From Diphasiastrum complanatum (taxonomy: Eukaryota; Streptophyta; Lycopodiopsida; Lycopodiales; Lycopodiaceae), in assembly GCA_029204225.1 (NCBI GenBank), contig CM055092.1, positions 12,776,476 to 12,840,475 on the forward strand: DNA of 64,000 nt, read 5' to 3'. The notes beneath the pieces are model-generated. The model worked only from the letters and a program-made list of their open reading frames with translations. It did no database searches and was not told where the DNA came from. Shown here piece by piece: positions 56,109-64,000 of this stretch (position 1 is the stretch's first letter; every line of letters starts with the position of its first letter). The translations under genes and the position numbers were made by a program.

Positions 56109-57070
56109 GGTGGAAGGGCTATACTACGAGAGATCTTTGACCCCACAATGTTTAGATTGTTTGACTTTTGTCTGGCAATACGGTTCAGAGATTGCAATTT
56201 TGTCGTGGAAGATAATCCTGATCATGTTGTCTCTATCTGGCAGTGATGGTTGGTCATGAAGTATGCCAGAGGCAGTGATGATATCCCATAATCGCCCACA
56301 GTCTGACTACCTTGTTCATTTCTAATCATTACCAGCTCTTGGAGCGTGGGAGAGAACGTAGCAGCTACAACGATGAAGTGCCATTAGGCAAGGATCAATA
56401 GATTTCATTGAGAAAGTTCGTAGGTTGAGTAGTCATTGTCCCCCTTGAGTGTGATAGAGAATTCTCATGGCAGGTTCCACAAGCATTAGTAACAGCTCTG
56501 ATTATCAATAGCGATGGTTGGTATGCATGAGTGCACTCTGCAACTCAGAGATACTTATTAGCAAAGGGCTGCATGAGGCAATAGGCTCACTCCATAGCTC
56601 AAGAACAAAGCTCTCTCTCAATGATGGTTCAGCCTCATAATGATATGACTGCAACTATCTGATATTTTTCGGAACCATCATCTCTGGCATATGCTCAGAT
56701 GGTAGTGCTCTCATGCCTATGAGAGGCTAGCTCTAAGACACTTTCACTCTCTCTCCAGAACATCTTCATTCATGCTCTTTGAACTTCTCTTCAAAAAACT
56801 CTTTTTTTTTTAAAAACTCTCGTAGAAGACCCCCCATCTTATACTCTTTTCCATGTGAAGGATATTTTTGCCTTTTCTTCAAAACCTCCCTTCAAAGTGT
56901 TATTTGGCCTTCCTTTTGGAGTTTCACTTTTTCTTGATAATTCCGGGTTTTGAACTTCATTTCCGAAGTTGCCCAATATGACCTTGTGGAATGAGTTTCG
57001 AGTATTCAGAAGAATAAAGGTGAGTTTGCCGGTATCTTTCGTTATGAATGTCAAAATTGTAAAAAGTTAT
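56109..57070. other. Unassigned DNA before gypsy J
   Basis: No protein or LTR ends are recognised. Phrases of the kind 'gcagtgatg' recur at 56,240-56,280. Confidence 0.3.
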
Positions 57071-57074
57071 CTAT

Positions 57075-58034
57075 CTTAGTCTTAGGAGGAGTTAAAAACG
57101 GCCCTTACCACGACACCCATACTCCGTTCGCCAGACTACAAGAAAGAGTTCCATGTGCATACTACCGCCAGTAAGTATGCCATTGGAGGTCTTCTTGCAC
57201 AACCGGACGAGTATGGCCAAGATTTCCCAATACGTTTCTTGAGTAGACAATTGGTGCCTGCTGAAGTAAATCATACCACAACCGAGTGAGAAGCATTGGC
57301 AATGGTCTATGTTGTTCAACAACTAAGACATTATTTACTAGGCCAGACATTTGCCTTCTACACCGACCATCAAGACATATTATATATTGTTAATAAATCC
57401 TGTAAAACGGGACGTATAACTCGATGGCTGTTGATATTAGAGGAATTTAATTTTCGCATAGTCGTTCGGAAAGGAACCCAACATTTCATGGCGAATCACC
57501 TTTTCCGGCTCCCTAATGCTGAAAAAGCAACTGCACCAGTCAATGATGATCTTCTTGATGCATGTCCTTTTCAGATTGATGCTACACCCTTATGGGCTAA
57601 GGAGATCACTCAGTTCCTAACAACAGGCAGACTCAAAGAAGGCCTGAATACGGCTGCAAAACGAAAATTTTTACTTAAAGCAGCGCTCTTTCAGCTAATA
57701 GCAGGACAACTTTACAAAAGGGATGTTGACGGTATTATCCGATGATGCGCTTATGAAACTGAGATATGACCTATCATATCTCAGGCTCATGAGGGCATTG
57801 GTGGCGGTCACTTCTCTGTTGAAGCGACAACTAAGATTATCCTTCGAGCAGGCTTGTGGTGGCCATCATTATTTAAAGACACATTTGCTATCAATAAAAC
57901 ATGTGATGTTTGTCAGCGAGCCAAGAAAAATGCGAAAGCAGACTTCACACCTTTGACTCCCATTATAGAAGGCAAAGCCTTCCATAAATGGGAAATTGAC
58001 TTTGTTGGACCAATCAGCCCAGCAACAAAACAAA
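57075..58034 (+). pseudogene. Gypsy J RNase H and integrase fragment
   Basis: LKTALTTTPILRSPDYKKEF, FHVHTTASKYAIGGLLAQPD, FLSRQLVPAEVNHTTTE, a TGA, EALAMVYVVQQLRHYLLGQT, FYTDHQDILYIVNKSCKTGR, FRIVVRKGTQHFMANHLFRL, LIAGQLYKRDVDGIIR, then in shifted frames the zinc site HEGIGGGHFS...CDVCQRA and WEIDFVGPISPATKQM. The frame ends exactly at the LTR of element I. It is related to F and G but distinct. Confidence 0.9.
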
Positions 58035-59298
58035 TGTCGTGCTATACCAACAAGGTTAATATAGACTTTGTAGTGAATAGTATCGTTCCCACAGAGGACA
58101 ATGTTAGAAAGTTATGTTTTTGGTACAACTAATGACAAGTGGTTTCGAGTGTTATTCTGGTTGTCGACAGACATTAAAAAGTAACCAGTATTACTTATGT
58201 TTGGGATGGGTAATGTTAATAAATTCAGAACAACAATCTGGCCTCTATCGAATTGAAGAAAGCGCGTTCTATAGATGAGATGCTATCAGAGTAGTACAAC
58301 AATACTACACTCTGGCTGATTAAGGTATCAACAGAGAATCGAGAATTGTTCAATGTATTCGCAACTGTGCAGACAATTCATTAATCGCGTTCGCGAACTA
58401 TTCGTTTCTAAATAGAAGTCCTCAACAACTAAAGCCCAACTTAATGGTTAAAGAACACGAAGAGTTTTAGAACACGTTAGAAACTTATGTCAATGTCAAT
58501 CAGGAAAACAGATCAAAGACTCAATTCTTTAGACAAGGACTATCATCTCATATGTATACATACAGCTTTATTCAATGATCGTGCTAGACTGTACCAAAGG
58601 TAGTCGTTATTCGAGTGCCGAAAAGAAAGTATTCACAACAGACGAATAAGATGATTTTAAGACAGTTCTTTAGAGCATGCTTTACGGATACACAACAAAC
58701 GACTGTAATGCACTAGAGAGTCTGTTTGGTCAGAGAGTAATTCATGAAATGTGCTAGAGATTGTTAGCAAACTCAAGATCACTCACACTCAGCAGTGCGG
58801 AGAACAGATATAAGAGAGAATAACTCACAGAACTCTATTCACTTCTTCAATCTCTTACATATGCATAAACTCTTCTCTCTCAATGATCGAGACTGAAGTG
58901 TGAGATCTATATATGTTCTACGGGGCGAACAAACACACCTCTTAAACAATAGGTGCGTCGCTCCCGCGAAAGGGTCTGGTTTACAATTAGACCGAAAATA
59001 CGTTCAACTATACCATAGGAGGTATACTTAACTATGAGTTAAAGTTACTCTAGTTTAACATGTCTTTTCGTATCTAGTCGTTTCGTATGGACGACCTAGT
59101 AAAGGTTATCCAAGGCAATGTCTTTTCCTTTTAAAGGTCTTGTCCTTAATTACAAGGCAAGTACTTAGGAGATATATTCCCGAAAAATGACTTAGGCCTC
59201 TTCATGATTTATACTTAACTAGCTCATATCTTCATTTTTGAGTATATCATGCCATATTTATGTTGATATTCAATATTTAACATTTTCGTGGCATCACA
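58035..59298 (-). repeat. 3' LTR of gypsy element I
   Basis: 1,264 bp on the minus strand, from TGTGATGCCACG (59,298) to TAGCACGACA (58,035), inserted in gypsy J's integrase. It has a TATA-like 'gaacatatatagatc' near 58,915 and an ending with 'GTGGGAACGAT...', as in Tat/Athila-type LTRs. The expected 5-bp duplication on this side is ACAAA (58,030-58,034); the partner lies beyond the window. Confidence 0.75.
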
Positions 59299-59312
59299 TA
59301 TCCCCTTCCTCA
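59299..59312 (-). promoter_or_regulatory. Polypurine tract of element I
   Basis: Minus-strand tgaggaaggggata immediately before the TGTGATGCC LTR start. It primes plus-strand DNA synthesis. Confidence 0.75.
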
Positions 59313-60284
59313 AATGTGAAATGTGCTTGTGAACATATCATCTTCATTTCAAGGATTATTCAAAAAACATTCTTGTTCGTCAGATTTTCGTTGAGGCAAA
59401 AAGATATTTCTTTGTGTATTTCGTCCTTTAGATATTTCTTCGTCTTAGAGAATATGTGTCTTGCTGTTTCTTTAATTGAATAGGTTGTTTTGAGTTAATC
59501 TTTGAATTGTTGATGAAAACTGGAATCAAACTTCAAAACATCTTTAAACTTCAAAAATTCAGCATCCCATAGAAACATCACCACGACAAAGGCACAAATG
59601 AATATTCATGAACGATTCAGTTTTTTCATAATTTCTGAACAAGCTCCAAGTTTTGTTGAGCTTCGAACAACAACAAGTCTTCTTTTGATTTTGTGTAGCG
59701 GCCAACTGGTAAGTTGCCCAATTCTTCTAACTTAACCGGGAGCAATGTTCCATCGAACAGCTCCTGGATTAACTTGGTATCTTCGTTTGAATCACTACGT
59801 AGAGTGATTTCTGTGCCACCATTGATCAGTTGTTTAGAGAACTTTTAGTTAATAAACTGAGTTGCAATATTTAAAGACGTGACTTTTCCTTGTTCTCCAT
59901 ACACTGACCCCCCCGAGTGTGAGCAAGACAATGTCAATGCAATAGCCGGATATTTCTTTAGCCTATTGTTCTCTTATTTTTATGGCTATTGAATGTGGGT
60001 AAAGATAATTAATTTTTTTCCGGAGACATGATACACTTTTGCCCTTACATCTCCTTGTCTCATGTGCTGCTTTTGATGTAAAAGACATGAATACATTATT
60101 TTCTGTTTCCTCATAAGCTGGTGATGATGAATTTACTCGCTTTGTTGTATGTTGTCGAATTTTACATTTTATCCTACTTGAAATAATCATTGTAATGGAT
60201 TTGATTTAAACTCAAAATTCTTTTGCTGCTACTATTGCCTAGTCAGCTATTCAGCCATATCACTTTTAGCCATTTTGTATGTCT
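59313..60284 (-). pseudogene. Element I region between linker and 3' LTR (no RT or integrase)
   Basis: On the minus strand, 59,660-59,880 reads INGGTEITLRSDSNEDTK, LIQELFDGTLLPVKLEELGN and LPVGRYTKSKEDLLLFEAQQ, then a stop. This resembles the spacer before RT in F/G/I-type gypsy pol. RT, RNase H and integrase motifs are absent before the LTR. The rest (60,190-59,963 and below 59,640) gives no recognisable protein. Confidence 0.5.
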
Positions 60285-60980
60285 TTACATTCGATGTTTT
60301 TTCCTGCTCATAGTGATCATCATCATCTGCATATTTGGTATAAAGTCAGAGTACGTAATTTTGGTGGGTTCATCCTTGTTGTCTTTCTTCGGGACTGCTG
60401 TGACATTCGTCTCATGGTTGCAAATATCAACGTCTACTGTAGCTATTGCCTCTTCGGATAGGTCACTCCATCGGATCACCTGGTTGTAGCGTTGCTTCAA
60501 TTGATTCTTCTTATTCATAGGTGTCTTGGGTGGTCCGATCCTTAAGACTTTCGCCATAGCAGACCTTTGTGGTGGTTGAGCTGGTACCTTCTTGGTTCCG
60601 TAACGATCTGGGTCCATGTGGTGTAGGACTTGTTCATCAGTCAGCTCAATCTCCTTATTATAAGTTAGAGCATGTTGCCAAGGGACTAGATCATCGTCCA
60701 CTAGGTTCTCAATCGGCTCCGCTAACAGCTATGCTACGTTTATCATATTCACCCCAAATGTGATTGGTGTGTCCATAGTGTAACATTTGGGTGAAGATGT
60801 ACTCGGTTCTGGATCTGATTCATATTGACATGCCTGGCAGTCAATGGTTGCTAATGCATCCGTCCATCTCATGACATCCGTCTCTGAATGATAGTGACCT
60901 CCCTTGGCTGACCTTGGGCGATCAATCGTATGATCTGTCGTGGATGATCCATCATCAGCTTTGGGTGCAATAGGTTTCAC
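60285..60980 (-). pseudogene. Element I linker domain after protease
   Basis: Two frames: DGSSTTDHTIDRPRSAKGGH then TDALATIDCQACQYE, and DDDLVPWQHALTYNKEIELT, TDEQVLHHMDPDRYGTKKVP, KVLRIGPPKTPMNKKNQLKQ. No enzymatic motif. It lies where other gypsy pols have the protease-RT spacer. Confidence 0.55.
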
Positions 60981-61010
60981 CGCCCATGTGGTTGGATCTA
61001 CCTTTATAGC

Positions 61011-61598
61011 CTAGTCTATGTTCACAAAGGTGAGCTTCCTTGTACCCCAGTTGTGTACTACTTGCGCAGCCCTCAACCATGGTCTTCCCAGTAAAACACG
61101 GTATGCAGATGGAGATTCAGGTATATCCATGACCACAAAAGTAATCACATACTGCATGCCTATTATCTTTATGGGAATATCAGTAACTACACCTTTTGGT
61201 TTCACACAGGATTGATCTGCTAGCTTGATGGCGAATCTAGCTAGCTTCAATCCTTGTAATTCCCATTTTTCGTACAAAGTAGTGGAGATCAGATTGACAC
61301 CCGATCCTCCATCTACCACTGCCGCCTTGTCCTCATATCTCTTGTGTTTGATTGGCAAAGTGATGTTGTGTTCCTCACTTTCCCATGCTACTCCAATGTG
61401 GAGGACGTTACTTGTTTCATCATAGCCCGCACAATATATGGGCTCAAGCGCTACTGGCTCCTCATTCGCTTTGGCCCATTCAGCTAAAAGGCTTTTCGCT
61501 TGTGGTGCAATCCGCAGTAGTGTTCCGAGTGGTAAACTAACATGGATTGACAGCAAGAGTGTGAGCCTTTCAGTGCGTGGTTCCTCAGGCTCCACCAT
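61011..61598 (-). pseudogene. Gypsy retropepsin (aspartic protease) of element I
   Basis: 196 codons on the minus strand. Active-site loop AAVVDGGSGVNLIS with D96 (near 61,313), then LYEKWELQGLKLARFAIKLA, VVTDIPIKIIGMQYVITFVV, MDIPESPSAYRVLLGRPWLR and AAQVVHNWGTRKLTFVNID. DGGS in place of the retroviral D[ST]GA is usual in many plant gypsy proteases. Its C-terminal half is homologous to the fragment captured by copia A at 5,093-5,340. A frameshift near 61,600 separates it from gag. Confidence 0.9.
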
Positions 61599-61599
61599 G

Positions 61600-62659
61600 T
61601 AAAAAGGTGGTCATGTTGGTGCAACCGATCATTTTGATCAATGCGTAGTGGTGAGCCCATTTGCGGTTCCTGTTCGACGCCAACTGGAGGTTCTGTGGGA
61701 TTGTTTCGTTCTTGCTCTTTTTCCTCCTCTTGTGCTTTTTGTACCCAGTGTCTTATTTTCTGGTACTGCCTTCTCTCTTCCCTCACATTTGGATATGGCG
61801 CTGAAGTTGAGGGTTGGTCGTCAGTGACTGATGGTGGTGGTGAGGGAGCCACTTCCTTCCTCTTTTGTGCTCACGTAACAGCTAACACAGGAGCGTGGTC
61901 TTGTCGACCTTTCGATGGCATCCCCGTTGGAACTGCTGGTTGTTGTATGGCAATAAGGTTAAGAGGTGCACTGGTTTCAGGTTTAAATGGACAATTCTTG
62001 AAACAGTGTCCATAACCGCAATCTCGGCAGGAGGTTGTATATTGTCCCTTGTAGGGACATTCTGCAATTCTGTGTCCCTCGCCGCATCCGTAGCAGCCAT
62101 AATTTCTTTCACCTTGACGTTGAGTTTGAGCTGCATAGGCCGAAACATATTCATTTATGGCAGGATCCATAAATGATTCATATGGTCCGTACCACTGCTG
62201 CTACTCAGGTTGAGGTGGCATTTTCATTTCTTGTTCCACTACTGTCATGTTTACATGGGCCACTTGTTGATTGGCTGGCCTTGGTGGAGCAGGTAAGGCC
62301 ATGCGTTGTGGGTGATTGGGTGCGCCATACCTTGGTGCCACGTTAGGTGCCCCTTGATGATAAGGATAAGAAGTTTGATAAGGACTTCTCTTCTGTTGAA
62401 CAACCCTGGGATTAAACGGGCAAAATGTCGTATCGTGCGATGTTGCATTGCACAGATGGCAGAATCTATGTGTCAGTCTCACATTTTGCTTTAGGACTGG
62501 ACACTCGTTCGTTGTATGGTTTTTCGTGCATACTGAACACCATACATTTTCTCGTCGAGGATACTGCAGCTGGTTTGGTTCCGGTTGATGTGGAGTTACT
62601 ACTACAGTTCCTTGTAAGGCCTTCAATTTTAGGTCAAACTGCGCCGTAAGTTGCTCCAT
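61600..62659 (-). pseudogene. Gag C-terminal region of element I with four zinc knuckles
   Basis: One minus-strand frame with in-frame stops at 62,660, 62,201 and 61,871 carries four Cys/His knuckles: CSVCTKNHTTNEC, CHLCNATSHDTTFC, CYGCGEGHRIAEC and CRDCGYGHCFKNC. The second has the standard CX2CX4HX4C spacing; the first, third and fourth have CX2CX3HX4C. A proline/glutamine-rich linker of about 95 residues separates the two pairs. A basic and Q/E-rich stretch follows (REERRQYQKIRHWVQKAQEE). These modules bind RNA for packaging. Confidence 0.85.
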
Positions 62660-63421
62660 CTACTGTTTGTGTAATTTTGTCATTTGCTCCAACAGCAGTT
62701 CTATGGATAAAGCGGATGCGTTTGATGATGATGATGCAATCGAGGGAGTAGGAGTGTGGGTGGAAGGATATTCGTCATCAGATCCCTCATCCTCTTCCCT
62801 GATGGCATCTTCCATAGCTTCTTGCAGAGTAGCGTACTGCTCCCGTCGTTTCAGTTCTCTTCTGATGCTTCATGGTAATTCGGCTAGGAACCACATGATC
62901 ACCACATGATCGGGAGTCAGGGCTGCACTACACTCGGATTGTAGATGTTTGACCCGTTCAATATAGTCTCGGACCCTTTCTCGTTTTCCCATCTTGACTT
63001 TGCTCAACAGGAGAAACTGGTCTTCCAAGAACTTCCTTGGCTTAAAGCGCGTAATGAGAGCTGCTTTAACCGCTTCCCACTCTTCCTCTAACAGGTTGAA
63101 AAACCAATCCTGAACCACTACAAGAAAGGACATAGGAAATAGCATCAGCTTCTCCGCAGGAGTCCGTTCACCATAGATTTCACAAGCTTGCTCGTAGATC
63201 TGGAGGAATCGGATGGGATCTGATGATCCGTCGTATTTTGGTATCTCCATCTGTGGTGCTCTCCGAGCTGCATACAAGGGTGCGACAGGTACGGTTTGGC
63301 CCATTGGATCCATTGGTGTTGGTTCTGGTTCTGCCTCTTGTTGCGCAAATGCTAATCTGGGAAGGTGTGGTGTCTGATTTGCTATCCTTCGTGCTATTGA
63401 TCGTCCCGATCTCAGATTCAT
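62660..63421 (-). pseudogene. Gag N-terminal (capsid-like) region of element I
   Basis: Starts MNLRSGRSIARRIANQTPHL at 63,421. Retrotrans_gag-type domain: MEIPKYDGSSDPIRFLQIYE, FPMSFLVVVQDWFFNLLEEE, WEAVKAALITRFKPRKFLED and RERVRDYIERVKHLQSECSA. After an in-frame TGA at 62,870 it continues SIRRELKRREQYATLQEAME and an acidic/serine-rich tail, then TAG at 62,660. About 250 codons in one frame, with stops as the only damage. Confidence 0.9.
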
Positions 63422-63618
63422 CCGATGGTAGGTTCCAAAGTGATTGGATCTTGCTTATACAGGAGGATGCAGTCTGGATATTCAAGGATCTGATTGATCT
63501 GATCAGCCGGAATGAATTTTAGTCCTTTTACGGTGGTTTTTCCTTGATAACTTTTGACTCCTTGCACTGATTGACCTGATATTTTGACAGTAGCTGGATC
63601 TGATGCAGATCTTTCCAC
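63418..63618 (-). other. Possible short frame upstream of gag in element I
   Basis: A minus-strand frame of about 65 codons (VKISGQSVQGVKSYQGKTTV, LKFIPADQINQILEYPDCIL, LLYKQDPITLEPTIG) ends with TGA overlapping the gag ATG as ATGA. It has no ATG start; a stop lies just upstream of its first GTG. It could be a spliced or decayed leader ORF, or chance. Confidence 0.3.
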
Positions 63619-64000
63619 TGATTTGGTCTGCGAGGGTTATCTTGTGTGAGGGTTGGTTGTGCGAGGGTTCTTTAGCTATTTTTGCAAGTAAAAAACTTGA
63701 TATCTTTCAGATCTCTGGGAAGTAACTCTCGCAAGCTTCACAGTAGCTGGATCTGGGTCAGATCTCACTATAGAATTCTCTGCGAGAGTTAACTCTCGCA
63801 AGAAGTGAAAATTACACTGTCTGCGAGGGATCAAAATCACTTTTTGTGTTTGATCTTCACCAGATCTTCATACTAACTCTCGCATGCTTCATCACTGATG
63901 TAATTTGACATTCTGAATCGATTAAAAGGGCCTACGAGAGTTCTTACTGGAAGGATTTGCTGGATCTTCACTTTTTAGTGATTTTTTAGCACTTAAATCC
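63619..64000 (-). other. Leader of element I with repeated CTCGCA motifs
   Basis: Non-coding. At least eight copies of CTCGCA or its variants (CCCTCGCA, ACTCTCGCA) occur on the minus strand between 63,625 and 63,940. The primer site and 5' LTR would lie beyond the window end. Confidence 0.55.

Noticed and set aside
59238-59483. 81-codon plus-strand frame
   Set aside because: It spans the LTR/purine-tract boundary of element I on the opposite strand.

Overview
This window looks like nuclear DNA of a seed plant with a large, repeat-swollen genome. The evidence is plant-type Ty1/copia and Ty3/gypsy LTR retrotransposons over most of the 64 kb, tRNA-iMet-type primer sites (TGGTATCAGAGC), nested insertions with 5-bp target duplications, and one split host gene of a plant short-chain dehydrogenase/reductase (SDR) family. 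A gymnosperm would fit the element density and the 13-kb intron, but that is inference. I saw no tRNA, rRNA, CRISPR array or organellar DNA.

Layout. 1-16,700: three exons of an SDR gene on the minus strand (exon 1 at 16,377-16,700, exon 2 at 3,214-3,393, exon 3 at 1-111, running off the window). Intron 1 holds copia element A (3,637-16,032, duplication AGAAC), which itself holds copia element B (8,004-14,253, duplication AGGAA) inserted at A's YVDD motif. 16,701-22,126: SDR upstream DNA, a minus-strand LTR remnant, a chromovirus pol tail with chromodomain, and a 150-bp hairpin. 22,132-32,218: element D, an LTR element with no recognisable gag or pol (duplication GCACC), holding copia element C (24,613-28,777). 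32,224-36,044: unassigned DNA with a 395-bp tandem repeat. 36,045-38,885: 5'-truncated copia K (minus). 38,885-45,030: gypsy F (minus) interrupted by copia E (41,194-44,872, duplication CGTCC). 45,031-50,035: gypsy H (plus), whose integrase frame runs on into a coiled-coil tail. 50,490-55,362: gypsy G (plus) with a downstream accessory gene. 55,327-57,070: LTR-like and unassigned DNA. 57,075-58,034: gypsy J fragment. 58,035-64,000: gypsy I (minus) with 3' LTR, retropepsin, a gag with four zinc knuckles, and leader.

No retroelement copy is intact. Integrases, reverse transcriptases and gags carry stops, frameshifts, internal deletions or lost catalytic residues. Nesting gives relative ages: A before B, D before C, F before E, J before I.

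Most interesting: gypsy elements F and G, diverged copies on opposite strands, share a module after integrase. It consists of repeated GAACCnTCGC-type motifs, a TATA box, a conserved leader block and the start of an accessory protein that I do not recognise. It looks like a second transcription unit inside this lineage. Also notable are four zinc knuckles in element I (three with shortened CX2CX3HX4C spacing), the coiled-coil tail of H, and a piece of gypsy retropepsin captured inside the copia A gag.
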